Origin: Bacillota bacterium
GTDB taxonomy: Bacteria; Bacillota; UBA4882; UBA8346
Length of the DNA stretch: 37,058 nucleotides
Assembly: GCA_023426245.1 (NCBI GenBank)
Contig: JAFABB010000013.1
Location: forward strand, 1-37,058
Direction: 5' to 3'
Positions within the stretch are counted from its first letter, which is position 1; every line of letters begins with the position of its first letter. The notes under the pieces are model-generated. The model saw only the letters and a list, made by a program, of their open reading frames with translations. It made no database searches and was not told where the DNA came from. Positions 1 to 8,817 of the stretch are shown piece by piece. The position numbers were made by a program, and so were the translations under genes.

Positions 1-58
1 TGATTGGAACATTTTGAAACTCGTAACTTAATGATTGCTTTGACTCTGCCTTTGTCAT
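1..58 (-). CDS. 5' end of an unidentified gene (partial)
   Basis: An ATG at 58-56 on the minus strand is preceded by a good Shine-Dalgarno (AAGGAG, about 5 bases upstream) and opens a frame that runs off the window edge. Only 19 residues are visible, beginning MTKAESKQSLSYEF. This is too little to name a product. There is no signal peptide in the visible part, so the protein is probably cytoplasmic. The gene lies downstream of glnS in the same direction, 283 bases away; that gap holds a perfect palindrome (TTTGATCAAA, 153-162) and a GC-rich inverted repeat (256-278) without a T-tract. Confidence 0.55.
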   Translation of the reverse strand, partial: MTKAESKQSLSYEFQNVPI

Positions 59-341
59 GAGTTCTCCTTATTACCTTTTTAAAAAATTATTCTGGGGAAC
101 TTCATCAAAAACCTTGTCATTGCTTAAGTTCTTTTAATTCTATTTTGATAGATTTGATCAAATTGATCGAATTATCCCTCTCCTGTTTGACTTATGGGTA
201 ATGCGTAGCCTTTAAGGGCTAGGGTCGGGTTAGGCTCATTTTCATCTTTCGATTGCCCCATCCAATGCCGGGGTGGGGGACTACCTTCTCAGTTTGAAAA
301 AATTAAATGAAGCGAATCGAAAATCACGCGTGTGTGCGCCT

Positions 342-2069
342 TCACCCTTTCCAGGAATCCCGGAGGGGTACAATCTGGTTGAAAACCAAATGTCCGGCCT
401 GTGAATCCGGATCAACCACGTAATAACCCTGGCGTAAAAATTGATAGTGATCGCCCGGCTTGGTCGTTGCCAAACTCGGTTCCACCAAACACTGGGTCAG
501 CGCCTTCAAAGAATCCGGGTTCAGATTGGATTTATAATCGCCCTCGGCGGCGTCCGGGTTTTCCACGGTAAATAAATGATCATAGAGTCTTATTTCAGCC
601 GGAATGGCGTGTTTGGCGGATACCCAGTGTAAAGTGCCTTTCACTTTGCGGGAATCGGAAGACCATCCGCCCCGGGTTTCCGGATCATAGGTGCAATGAA
701 CTTCAACCACTTCGCCGGAGGCCGGATCTTTCACCACATTGGTGCAGGTTATATAGTAAGCGTGCTTTAAGCGGACTTCCTTACCCGGGGAGAGCCGGAA
801 AAACCCTTTGGGGGGATTTTCCATGTAATCTTCCTGTTCGATAAATATTTCCCGGCAAAAAGGCACTTTTCTATGGCCGAGTTCCGGATTTTCCGGATTG
901 ATCTCCGCGTCAAACTCCTCGACCTGGTTTTCGGGATAATTGTCGATGACTACTTTCAGCGGCCGCAAAACTCCCATCACACGCGGGGCTTTGAGGTTTA
1001 AATCTTCCCGCAGGCAATGTTCGAGCAAAGCGATATCGACCATACTGTTGCTTTTGGCCACGCCAATGCGTTCGCAGAAGTTCCGGATCGATTCCGGAGT
1101 ATAACCACGGCGCCGTAAGCCGGAAATGGTCGGCATCCGGGGATCGTCCCAGCCGCTTACATAATTGTTTTTAACAAGTTCAAGGAGCTTCCGCTTGCTC
1201 ATTACGGTATAATTCAGGTTCAAACGGGCAAATTCAATCTGGCGGGGCGGCGTTGGAAACTCATCCCGGAATTGCTCCACCACCCAATCATAAAGCGGGC
1301 GGTGATCTTCATACTCCAAGGAACACAAGGAATGGGAAATTCCTTCGATGGCATCCGAAATTGGGTGGGCGTAATCATACATCGGGTAAATACACCAAGC
1401 ATCACCGGTCCGGTGGTGAGTGACCCGCCGAATACGGTAAATCACCGGATCTCTCATGTTAATATTGGGGGACGCCATATCAATTTTGGCCCGTAGTGTC
1501 CGGGAGCCGTCTTCAAATTCTCCCGCGCGCATGCGGCGGAATAAATCCAGATTTTCCTCTACGGAACGGTTCCGGTAAGGGCTTTCCTTCCCCGGTTCGG
1601 TCAGGGTGCCGCGATAATCCCTCACCTGATCGCCCGAGAGATCACAAACATAGGCCTTGCCGTTTAGAATCAATTTCTCGGCGCATTGGTAAAGTCTCTC
1701 ATAATACTCGGAAGCATAATAAAGCCGATCCTCCCAGTCAAATCCCAACCAATGAATATCTTCCATGATAGAATCCACATATTCGGTGTCTTCCTTCACC
1801 GGATTGGTATCATCAAAACGGAGATTACACTGGCCTCCGAATTTCAGCGCGATTCCAAAATCAATGCACAAGGCTTTTGCATGTCCGATATGCAGATATC
1901 CGTTGGGTTCAGGAGGAAAACGAGTGTGCACCCGTTTACCATGCACTCCGGTTTGTAGGTCTTCCTCCACAGCATCTTGAATAAAGTTGGAAATTACCGG
2001 ATTCGACTTTTCTGCAGGATCATTCTCCGCTGTTTTCAAACTTCCATCATTCGCTTTCTGGGTTTCCAT
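342..2069 (-). CDS. glnS: Glutaminyl-tRNA synthetase (GlnRS)
   Basis: A class I aminoacyl-tRNA synthetase that charges tRNA-Gln with glutamine in the cytoplasm. The frame shows the signature PPEPNGYLHIGHAKA with HIGH at about residues 60-63, and the KMSKS-like loop as VMSKR at about 289-293. The C-terminal half has the anticodon-binding beta-barrel region typical of the family. Length (575 aa) is close to other bacterial GlnRS, and no GatB-like tail is fused. The frame is also open from an upstream TTG at 2090, but that codon overlaps the Shine-Dalgarno AAGGAGG (2087-2081); ATG at 2069 is the better start. A well-formed promoter lies about 110 bases upstream and no T-box leader was seen. GlnRS means that at least part of Gln-tRNA is made directly rather than by amidation. 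Confidence 0.97.
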   Translation of the reverse strand: METQKANDGSLKTAENDPAEKSNPVISNFIQDAVEEDLQTGVHGKRVHTRFPPEPNGYLHIGHAKALCIDFGIALKFGGQCNLRFDDTNPVKEDTEYVDSIMEDIHWLGFDWEDRLYYASEYYERLYQCAEKLILNGKAYVCDLSGDQVRDYRGTLTEPGKESPYRNRSVEENLDLFRRMRAGEFEDGSRTLRAKIDMASPNINMRDPVIYRIRRVTHHRTGDAWCIYPMYDYAHPISDAIEGISHSLCSLEYEDHRPLYDWVVEQFRDEFPTPPRQIEFARLNLNYTVMSKRKLLELVKNNYVSGWDDPRMPTISGLRRRGYTPESIRNFCERIGVAKSNSMVDIALLEHCLREDLNLKAPRVMGVLRPLKVVIDNYPENQVEEFDAEINPENPELGHRKVPFCREIFIEQEDYMENPPKGFFRLSPGKEVRLKHAYYITCTNVVKDPASGEVVEVHCTYDPETRGGWSSDSRKVKGTLHWVSAKHAIPAEIRLYDHLFTVENPDAAEGDYKSNLNPDSLKALTQCLVEPSLATTKPGDHYQFLRQGYYVVDPDSQAGHLVFNQIVPLRDSWKG

Positions 2070-2176
2070 TGATAGGTCTTCCTCCTTCAATTAACTAACA
2101 AGTCAAACACTCAAACACTCACTTTTCAGGCAGAAATTCAAGGGTTTTTCTTCCATCGATCTTACATTTAAATTCT

Positions 2177-2205
2177 ATTATAAACAATTTAACACCATTT
2201 GCCAA
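2177..2205 (-). promoter_or_regulatory. Sigma-A-type promoter for glnS
   Basis: On the minus strand, -35 TTGGCA (2205-2200) and -10 TATAAT (2182-2177) are separated by exactly 17 bases. Transcription would start near 2170, giving a leader of about 100 bases before the glnS ATG at 2069. The leader shows no T-box motif or terminator hairpin. Confidence 0.75.
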
Positions 2206-2507
2206 CGTATTTTAGGAATTCAATCCTTGAAAAAAGGCGGCCGCTCACAAAAAGTGCCATGAAAATGTCATAGAGCTTGGTTTTATTCCCCTGGTTGCCG
2301 GACTCCTTTGGGTTAACCGGAAACCGGAAGGGAATGAAGTCCTGGACTCTTTTAACAGCAGTGTTTAACACCTTTTAGCACGAAATAGTATGTACGTTCA
2401 CTCCAAATCCATTGGCAAAGGAGCATTTTCATGTTCTTAATCGCTTTTATGTTATTATGGTCCTATACTTCAAGATATGAAGGTTCGGACAATCGCTAAA
2501 ACCATCA
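2206..2507. other. Intergenic stretch, no feature recognised
   Basis: About 300 bases between the glnS promoter and the terminator of the patatin gene. A 60-codon minus-strand frame (2189-2371) overlaps the glnS promoter, has no convincing Shine-Dalgarno and resembles no protein I know. I see no RNA gene or repeat here. Confidence 0.5.
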
Positions 2508-2549
2508 GGGTAAAGCCGGGCGCTTTAAAATCACCGCCCGGCTTTACCC
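2508..2549 (-). terminator. Strong intrinsic terminator after the patatin gene
   Basis: A perfect 15-bp stem (GGGTAAAGCCGGGCG at 2508-2522 with its complement at 2535-2549) encloses a 12-base loop. On the minus strand it is followed by TGATGGTTTT, a modest T-run. It lies 45 bases past the stop codon of the gene ending at 2594. Confidence 0.75.
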
Positions 2550-2593
2550 GCCAAAGAAAGCCGAAAGTTCCCCCTTAGTCATCGGCCGCCGGA

Positions 2594-4846
2594 CTAAAAA
2601 ACATGTCCCAGCATAATCTGGTATGAATGATCTCCGTCTTCCCCATAGCTATATCCGATATAAATCTGTCCAAAAATCGTCGCGCTTAAAAATCCCATCG
2701 CAATATCACTTTTTAAATCCCGGGAGGACCAATCTTCAAAAACGCCTCCGTTTTCATACCACAAACCCAGGTAAATGTTCCTGCCGCTCATCGGTAGATG
2801 CCCCAGGGCTTTGAGATAACCGATATTCCCCAATACATAATTGCTTCCCGATAATTCATTGATATTGTAACAACCCAAGCGAAAAGGTCCTCCCAGATGG
2901 AATTGCTGGGTCCAGGGAGGAGTCCCCTCAAACGAGCCTCCCGCGGCCACCATCGTAAAGACCATATCTTTGGCTCCAACCGGGAAACACTTTATTAACT
3001 GCGATTCCAGCTGCCCGAAAGAATCGCCGCTTCCCGGAACACAATCATACCAGCTGGCCTCCGTCTTCCAGTCCAGGCCTTTCTTGGCCAATACCATTTC
3101 ATCATTGTTATTAAAACTCCAGGCAAGATGGGCCCGGCGGATAGTCCCATTTAAATCCGAAGGGATTTCATTACCGGACTGTCTCCGGAGAGTCTGATTT
3201 CCAAGCGAATAACCAACCCGCAGTTCCGCACTTTTTTCAAAACGATATCCGCCATCCAAGCCGATTTCCGAATAATACTTTTTATAGGAATTCATGGGAT
3301 ACCCATCCTGAAAACTACTGAGATTCGTTTCCTCCATTTTGATAAAAGGCGCTATAAAAAAATTACTTCTGCGGAGAGGTTTATAAAGCTCCGAAAACAG
3401 GTAAATATCACTTCCCACTCCAATATCGGTGCGCAGTTCCGAGCCGGGTCCGTTGATATTGAAAGCGGTAAACCGAAAACCAGGATTCACTTGGGTTTGT
3501 TTCTCCCCAATTTCAATATTCAGGGCGAAATCGATGAAAGGTGGACCATAGGGTTTTTCGACCGCAACAATCACTAAAGTAGGAACTCCACCGCGGTCCT
3601 GATACTCATATCGTAAGCTTTCATAGAGAGAACTTCCCAAAACATCGGTCAGATCGGCTTCCAGTTTATCCGGATCCAGCGGCTTTCCCACATGATTACG
3701 CAGCCGGTTTTTGAGCATCCTTCCATTTTCTGATGACGTCCCCAAAACTACGATCTGTTCGGGCACGGGCTGGACGTTTTTTTTGCGCCGGTTGCGCTCC
3801 ATGATATACCGTTGCCATTCTTCCTCGCTCAAGGAATATTTCTTAAGACTGGAAGCCTCGGCGGCTGCGGCTTGATATCCATAAACGATAAACTGGTCGA
3901 TGGCTTTCCAACTCAACATCGACAGCTTGCCGCGTTGAGGCTCCAAAACCACATCAGCAATGGCTAAAGAGCGCTGACTGTTGTTTTCGACAATCGCATC
4001 AATAGCGTTTAATAAGACAATACTCCCTTTGGAACCGCTTGGTTTTCCCTGGTTGGCATTTAAATGAACCGCGATAATCACATCGGCGCCCATTTTCTTG
4101 GTAACATCCGTGGGAACATTATCATAAATACCGCCATCCACCAACTGCCGCCCGTCCCGTTCCACCGGTGTGAAAACATTGGGTACGGCCATGGTGGCGC
4201 GCATTGCTTCCGTCAGAGAACCATCTCCCATAACTACGGCTTCATTGTTCATAATATCCGCAGCCACACACCGGAACGGGATCGGCAGTTCATCAAAGCT
4301 CTCAATCGAAGAATAAGGAAGCGTTATCCTGCTCAAGAGTAAATTAATCCGGTAGCCACCCAATCCCTGCGGAAATTTCAGGCTATTCCCCTTAAAGCCC
4401 ATTTCCAGCTCGGCCGAATAATTCCGCCGGTCTTCCTTACGCCGGAAATCAATATTTTTTAATGGAGGCGCCGAATCAAACAGCCGGTTCCAATCGATCG
4501 TCTTCAAGAAGACCTCGATTTCAGCGGCTGACATCCCTGTGGCGTAACAGCCTCCAATTAATCCGCCCATACTGGTGCCTGCCACATAATCAACAGGAAT
4601 CCGGTTTTCCTCCAGCCATTTCAAAACGCCGATATGGGCTAAACCCAATGCGCCGCCACCCCCTAAAGCAATACCGATTTTAGGGCGCTCCATGGTGGAG
4701 TTTTCAGCCAGGACGGGGTGGAATTTCAAACCGAAGCTCAGTAAAACGAGGCCTACCATCAGTATAATGACGTTCTTCCCGCAGAAGACTCTCTTTTGGA
4801 GAAATTGGATCAATTTGGACAGGTATTGTTTCAATATCTTTATCAC
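2594..4846 (-). CDS. Patatin-like phospholipase with POTRA and outer-membrane beta-barrel (PlpD-like, type Vd)
   Basis: A predicted serine lipase exported to and anchored in the outer membrane. A long basic N-terminus and hydrophobic stretch (about residues 26-46, cut after HPVLA) form a signal peptide. The patatin domain carries the oxyanion loop GGGGALG (62-68), nucleophile elbow GTSMGG (Ser92) and catalytic Asp in VDGG (Asp237). A POTRA-like domain follows (about 360-431), then a beta-rich surface-antigen/Omp85-type barrel (about 435-750) ending in a C-terminal Phe. This order matches PlpD-like type Vd autotransporters. The start is GTG at 4846 with a weak ribosome site; a promoter about 44 bases upstream supports it. 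The gene stands alone with its own terminator. An outer-membrane barrel next to Bacillota-type genes indicates a diderm host. Confidence 0.92.
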   Translation of the reverse strand: MIKILKQYLSKLIQFLQKRVFCGKNVIILMVGLVLLSFGLKFHPVLAENSTMERPKIGIALGGGGALGLAHIGVLKWLEENRIPVDYVAGTSMGGLIGGCYATGMSAAEIEVFLKTIDWNRLFDSAPPLKNIDFRRKEDRRNYSAELEMGFKGNSLKFPQGLGGYRINLLLSRITLPYSSIESFDELPIPFRCVAADIMNNEAVVMGDGSLTEAMRATMAVPNVFTPVERDGRQLVDGGIYDNVPTDVTKKMGADVIIAVHLNANQGKPSGSKGSIVLLNAIDAIVENNSQRSLAIADVVLEPQRGKLSMLSWKAIDQFIVYGYQAAAAEASSLKKYSLSEEEWQRYIMERNRRKKNVQPVPEQIVVLGTSSENGRMLKNRLRNHVGKPLDPDKLEADLTDVLGSSLYESLRYEYQDRGGVPTLVIVAVEKPYGPPFIDFALNIEIGEKQTQVNPGFRFTAFNINGPGSELRTDIGVGSDIYLFSELYKPLRRSNFFIAPFIKMEETNLSSFQDGYPMNSYKKYYSEIGLDGGYRFEKSAELRVGYSLGNQTLRRQSGNEIPSDLNGTIRRAHLAWSFNNNDEMVLAKKGLDWKTEASWYDCVPGSGDSFGQLESQLIKCFPVGAKDMVFTMVAAGGSFEGTPPWTQQFHLGGPFRLGCYNINELSGSNYVLGNIGYLKALGHLPMSGRNIYLGLWYENGGVFEDWSSRDLKSDIAMGFLSATIFGQIYIGYSYGEDGDHSYQIMLGHVF

Positions 4847-4889
4847 CCCGAAATTTGCTTCCCAATTTAAAGTTCTGCATTTTCAATCC

Positions 4890-4917
4890 ATTTTAAGTAT
4901 TTATCATTCGAAGTCAA
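4890..4917 (-). promoter_or_regulatory. Likely promoter for the patatin gene
   Basis: Minus-strand -35 TTGACT (4917-4912) and -10 TAAAAT (4895-4890) with a 16-base spacer. The predicted start near 4884 leaves a short leader of about 38 bases to GTG 4846. The 180 bases further upstream, up to the terminator at 5101, hold nothing I recognise. Confidence 0.6.
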
Positions 4918-5100
4918 TATCCTTTTTGAATTCACTGGATATGTGTTAACGAAAGTTAAATTTGTGAAATGAATAACAATCGATTCCCCAAAACAGGAGA
5001 AGCTCGTTCTTTGAATCCATTGATATTGTTGATTCCAAGAAAGGAATCTCCCCGGAGTTCCGGAGGGAAGAACGTCAGGATTCATACAATCAGAAAACAC

Positions 5101-5131
5101 AAAAAAAGAAAGGCCTCTGGCCTTTCTTTTT
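5101..5131 (-). terminator. Intrinsic terminator after the c-di-GMP-controlled subunit gene
   Basis: AGAAAGGCC (5107-5115) pairs with GGCCTTTCT (5119-5127) around a 3-base loop, flanked by A and T runs on both sides, so it can work in both directions. It lies 27 bases beyond the stop of the subunit gene ending at 5158. Confidence 0.85.
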
Positions 5132-5157
5132 TTGCGAATGATTATAGGTTGCATTCA

Positions 5158-5643
5158 TCAATTGGTAATCGTTAAGGTAATCATTTGAGATAAAGGAGCC
5201 GTGATTTGGACATCCGCCGGAGTCGTATACGTATAACGAATAATCTTTTGTGATTCCGCGACTTTTGACACACCGGTCACCAAATCAACCGGAGTGCTTT
5301 TTAAAGAAACTCCACCGGCACTCAGTGCTCCCGAAGGCGCCTCCAAGGAAATCAAGAGGTCGGAATCTTTTGGCAGTACGGTATTTAAGACTCCCGTTAT
5401 TTTTTTATGTTCCTCATTGGTGGTGATTCGATAGGTAGAAGTTGCATCAATGATTTTAACGGTTTGCGAATGGACAGTCACTGTCTTTTCATTGGTGATG
5501 TTCAAATCGCCGGCAAGCGCAATCTCATTAACCGCCTGTACGCTAAAGGTAACGTTCTGCGAAGTATTGCCGTTCGCCACAGCGAGGCTCCAGATACTTG
5601 CAACAAAGAACACCATTGTTAAAACCATGAATCCATTTTTCAT
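5158..5643 (-). CDS. Secreted pilin-like subunit, paralog 3 (under tandem c-di-GMP riboswitches)
   Basis: A small exported beta-rich protein, 161 aa from ATG 5643. The N-terminus (MKNGFMVLTMVFFVAS...AVANG) is a typical signal peptide; the mature part has no cysteine and ends in a beta strand (ITLTITN). It aligns by eye with the products at 10259-10756 and 10893-11381 throughout: TYRITTNEEHKKITGVLN, an AP-GA-S-G block, P-DLVTG-S-KVAES and a YT-rich strand. ATG 5667 was rejected because it lies in the riboswitch P1 stem and has no Shine-Dalgarno; GGTGG six bases before ATG 5643 favours the shorter form (ATG 5646 is also possible). It follows the usher-like gene but has its own promoter and leader. 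Subunit of a surface fibre is inference from context. Confidence 0.8.
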   Translation of the reverse strand: MKNGFMVLTMVFFVASIWSLAVANGNTSQNVTFSVQAVNEIALAGDLNITNEKTVTVHSQTVKIIDATSTYRITTNEEHKKITGVLNTVLPKDSDLLISLEAPSGALSAGGVSLKSTPVDLVTGVSKVAESQKIIRYTYTTPADVQITAPLSQMITLTITN

Positions 5644-5665
5644 CATTTTCCACCATAACCTGATC

Positions 5666-5781
5666 ATTTATTTCGGCAACCCGGCTGCCAATAGCTTTGA
5701 CGAATGTTGCACACTCGTTCCACCTTAGACCCGTGGTTTTGCGTCTCCAGTTTTCACTGGGTTTGCCATTATCGGATAAAT
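5666..5781 (-). ncRNA. Cyclic-di-GMP-I (GEMM) riboswitch, gene-proximal copy
   Basis: On the minus strand this reads GGCAAACCCAGTGAAAACTGG, with a GAAA tetraloop on a CCAGT/ACTGG stem, then GACGCAAAACCACGGGTCTAA containing the tetraloop receptor, a variable third stem, and GGCAGCCGGGTTGCCGAA closing the fold. These are the conserved blocks of the class I c-di-GMP aptamer in the right order and spacing. The closing P1 stem pairs ATTTAT (5781-5776) with ATAAAT (5671-5666). P1 ends about 23 bases before ATG 5643 and just before its Shine-Dalgarno, so control of translation initiation is possible. Confidence 0.92.
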
Positions 5782-5816
5782 TGTCGATACTGCCGTGATG
5801 GTGAAAATAAAAAAAA

Positions 5817-5931
5817 CTTATCTTCGGCGACCCGGCTGTCATATGGTTTAACGAATGTTGCCCATTCGTTCCACTTTAGACCCGTGGTTTTGCGTCTCCA
5901 GCTTTCACTGGATTTGCGATTATCGAACAAG
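5817..5931 (-). ncRNA. Cyclic-di-GMP-I (GEMM) riboswitch, promoter-proximal copy
   Basis: A second aptamer, about 85% identical by eye to the copy at 5666-5781 and in the same orientation. It keeps the GAAA tetraloop (CCAGT GAAA GCTGG), the receptor GACGCAAAACCACGGGTCTAA and the closing block GACAGCCGGGTCGCCGAA; it differs at the entry (GCAAATCC instead of GCAAACCC). Its P1 stem (CTTGT near 5931 with ATAAG near 5817) is followed at once on the minus strand by eight T residues (5816-5809), so ligand-stabilised P1 plus U-tract could act as a terminator. A promoter lies about 20 bases upstream. Confidence 0.9.
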
Positions 5932-5951
5932 TTTTTAATGATTGTTAATTT

Positions 5952-5979
5952 ATTATATCACTTTTTTGAATTTAGGCAA
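5952..5979 (-). promoter_or_regulatory. Promoter driving the tandem riboswitch leader
   Basis: Minus-strand -35 TTGCCT (5979-5974) and -10 TATAAT (5957-5952), spacer 16. Transcription would begin near 5945, just ahead of the first aptamer. The promoter sits directly after the stop of the usher-like gene (6001), so the last subunit gene can be expressed separately from the upstream operon. Confidence 0.6.
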
Positions 5980-6000
5980 GACCGGCCATTACCGCTTTGT

Positions 6001-8817
6001 TCATCGAATCACGCCTTCCTCGATGAATTGAATTTTCCGGATGACAGGAACGGCTTTAAAGACGATTTCTTCAGTTTGACCCGGTTGTAAATCCACTTCG
6101 AATTCATTATTTTCAAAACTGTAATTTTCCAATAACCCTTCATCATAAGCCTTGATCTTCCACTTGCCGGGCCTCATCCCGGAAAAAACGAATTCCCCGT
6201 TTTCACCGGTAACCTGTTGAAAAGTTTCCAAACCGTCTGTTAACTCAATGATGGCATTTGCCAGAGGTTTTTCTTCGTTCCATTCGCCGGACCCTTTTCC
6301 GGCATTTTGACTTTCCTTTGCCCTATATAAGTTGTTGCCTGTTACGTATAGTCCATCATTGTTTTCTTTGGGTTTTGCCGTTAACAACAGCGATTTTCCC
6401 TGAATCTTAGCAGCTTGAACCATTCCAATTTCAATTTTGTTCACTTCACCTTTTTTCAATTCCACAACCAGAGGCAACGGTTGAACGGGTACCCGATCGA
6501 ACCCGATAAAAGTTTTATCCATCAAGATAGTATAATTTCCGGGATTTCTAGCGGTATAAGTAAACTCTCCCTGTTCATCGGTGACAACTTCCACTCCGTT
6601 GATCAATAAAATCACTTTTTTGAGCGGTGGATGATCCCGCTGCGCGGCATCAAACACCTTACCGTTTAAAACACACAAATCGGTTCTTTGACTGACCGGT
6701 ATATTCACCGGCAGAGTATAAGTTACCAGTAAAGAGCCTTCAAAATCCCTATCATTCGAAGTTGATATTTGAGAGAGCTTTAAACTCCAGGAAAATTGCT
6801 GATAAGTATATCGCGCATTCGCTATCAAGTAATCCCGTTCCAAATCGGGTTCCCATAGAAAGTTACTTCTTTGATATTGGAAATTGAGGCCCAAATGATT
6901 GGTAACCCATAAATCGGCCATGACGCCAACGTTATTGTTGGAATCCAACAATAAGGGGAAACTGTGATTTCCGATGTTGGCATATAACAAATAACTTCGC
7001 CCCGGGCTGGGTGAATAATTGATATTCAAGCCATAAATGCTAATTTCCCGGTCCTCGGCATTATCCACTTGATCATCATACTCTCCTCCCAAAACGGAAG
7101 CACCAAACCGCCACTTTGAATAAAGTTTCTGGACCCCGAGTTTGAACGTCAGCGCTTCATAATCTTCCCCCGGAGAAGGTAGTCGATTATTGCTGCGATA
7201 ACCGCTCAGAGTATATGAGATTTGAGTCCCGGGAGTCAGGTCATGCGAAAGTACCGCATTGTAATAGGATTCATCATGGGATGAATATTGGGGGTTGAGA
7301 TTGAGGTTATCCCGAAAGGAATGGTAGAAAAAGGACGCTTGATAGCGGTTGAAAAATGAATAAGCAGCTGACAATGTTGTTAAATCCGTATCATGATAAT
7401 TGCCAAAAAAGTTCGGCGCTGCATAGGTTTTTTCCAGCGAATAACTCCAGACATTGGAGAATTGTCCGAGAACATTGATATGATAAGCATTCCCCCGGGA
7501 ATCATCTTGATTTTCGGAATTATCAAAAGCATATTCCAAATTTACCGTATTATCGGCCAAGGGCTTTATTTCAGCCTGAAAACTATATATCCGGTTATCC
7601 TGTAAAACGTCCTGATCTTGGAAGTCGTAAGCCGAATTTAAGAAATTGGTCCGAATCCGAAACTTTGGATTCAGTTGGTACTGGTAATACAAGCCGGTTT
7701 CTTTTCCATCCGGATTATCCTCGTTCTCTTCCGGATAAATCAGCCCCATCATCGAATTTTTGTTGGTGAGATTGAAATTCACATTATAAAGCGCGTCCCA
7801 GCGTCTGGTAAGGGGAGAAAGAACAAAGCTGGCATCGCCGAGATTGATATCATATTGATCATTGGACAGGCTAAGCTGAAGATGTTGTATACCCTTCTCC
7901 GGATATCGATCCACAAAATCGGAGGCTGAAAAGTACATCTGTACTCTATTGTTTCCCGCATCATCGATAGTTCCACTGCCTGAAAACTCCAAACCGTACC
8001 CCGGATGATTGCCATCGATTCCGGTGGTGATTTGCAAGACCGATGGGATCCGGTGAAAAGGATCAAACCGGCCGTTGATGGTCGGTACAATGTCTACCCC
8101 AATGGTGTCTTCTGTAAAAGACAGCCCGGAGTTTTTATCATAGGCCTTCACGGTAAGCAGGTGCGTAACATTGGTTTCGATTTTGGCATCGGTTTTTACC
8201 TTGATCACCAGGGCCCGGGATTCCCCCGGTTGTAGAGTCATTTCCAGTGGCAGGTATTGAGTAAAATAAGATAATGAACTGTTCACACCAAAACCCAAAT
8301 CCAGTGGAGCGTTTCCGCTATTTTGGTATTGCAGCGTTATCCCATAATCTTCACCCGCTATCACGAATCCGGGTTTGTCCAAAACCGTGGATTTGACTGT
8401 AGTGACTGAAGCCAGAGAAACAGTTACCGTATTGGTGTAGGTTTTCGCCAATGCATTGGTCGCAGTGAGGGCATAATGGACTAAATAGGAACCGGCCAGG
8501 GCCGCGTTGGAAAAAACGATCGATACTAATCTTACCTGCTGATCATGGGCTTTGATTTGAAAGCCTGTGGGAGGCACGATAACACGGCAATACGGAGGTA
8601 AAACCAATTCTTCCCGGAGATTCAGAGTGGAACCGGTGTGATTGACCACCAGATAACTCAAGGTTAAAGCCTTGCCCGGCTCGATTTTCAAATTTTCCGG
8701 AGCAATTTGCTTGATTTCGACATCCCAACCCTCATCGGCCCGAACTTTATGGAAGAAGGAACTCCATACCAGGATGGGTATAAATAAGATCAACAAACAA
8801 AATTTGAACTTTTTCAT
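6001..8817 (-). CDS. Usher-like outer-membrane beta-barrel protein with C-terminal carboxypeptidase-regulatory-like domains
   Basis: A 938-aa predicted outer-membrane protein. A signal peptide ends near residue 27 (KVRA-DEG). Two Ig-like, CARDB/NEW-type domains follow (about 30-135 and 140-245). A long run of alternating polar/hydrophobic strands with aromatic girdles (about 260-705) looks like a large barrel; it includes a GDASFVLSPLT motif. The C-terminus has two small beta domains of the carboxypeptidase-regulatory type (about 716-775, GKVFD...DEQGEFTYTARNPGNYTI; and 850-920, GENGEFVFSGMRPGKWKI). This barrel plus C-terminal beta domains recalls fimbrial ushers, but I do not recognise a classical usher signature, so the role is inferred from domain plan and neighbours. 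ATG overlaps the chaperone stop by 4 bases (ATGA), implying coupled translation. Confidence 0.75.
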   Translation of the reverse strand: MKKFKFCLLILFIPILVWSSFFHKVRADEGWDVEIKQIAPENLKIEPGKALTLSYLVVNHTGSTLNLREELVLPPYCRVIVPPTGFQIKAHDQQVRLVSIVFSNAALAGSYLVHYALTATNALAKTYTNTVTVSLASVTTVKSTVLDKPGFVIAGEDYGITLQYQNSGNAPLDLGFGVNSSLSYFTQYLPLEMTLQPGESRALVIKVKTDAKIETNVTHLLTVKAYDKNSGLSFTEDTIGVDIVPTINGRFDPFHRIPSVLQITTGIDGNHPGYGLEFSGSGTIDDAGNNRVQMYFSASDFVDRYPEKGIQHLQLSLSNDQYDINLGDASFVLSPLTRRWDALYNVNFNLTNKNSMMGLIYPEENEDNPDGKETGLYYQYQLNPKFRIRTNFLNSAYDFQDQDVLQDNRIYSFQAEIKPLADNTVNLEYAFDNSENQDDSRGNAYHINVLGQFSNVWSYSLEKTYAAPNFFGNYHDTDLTTLSAAYSFFNRYQASFFYHSFRDNLNLNPQYSSHDESYYNAVLSHDLTPGTQISYTLSGYRSNNRLPSPGEDYEALTFKLGVQKLYSKWRFGASVLGGEYDDQVDNAEDREISIYGLNINYSPSPGRSYLLYANIGNHSFPLLLDSNNNVGVMADLWVTNHLGLNFQYQRSNFLWEPDLERDYLIANARYTYQQFSWSLKLSQISTSNDRDFEGSLLVTYTLPVNIPVSQRTDLCVLNGKVFDAAQRDHPPLKKVILLINGVEVVTDEQGEFTYTARNPGNYTILMDKTFIGFDRVPVQPLPLVVELKKGEVNKIEIGMVQAAKIQGKSLLLTAKPKENNDGLYVTGNNLYRAKESQNAGKGSGEWNEEKPLANAIIELTDGLETFQQVTGENGEFVFSGMRPGKWKIKAYDEGLLENYSFENNEFEVDLQPGQTEEIVFKAVPVIRKIQFIEEGVIR

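Noticed and set aside
2189..2371. 60-codon minus-strand frame
   Set aside because: Overlaps the glnS promoter, has no good ribosome site and no protein-like pattern.
2070..2500. T-box leader upstream of glnS
   Set aside because: No AGGGTGG-type T-box sequence or antiterminator pair on the minus strand; the leader after the promoter is only about 100 bases.
5704..6090. 128-codon plus-strand frame
   Set aside because: Lies antisense to the tandem riboswitches and the end of the usher-like gene; it is open only because the repeat has few stops.
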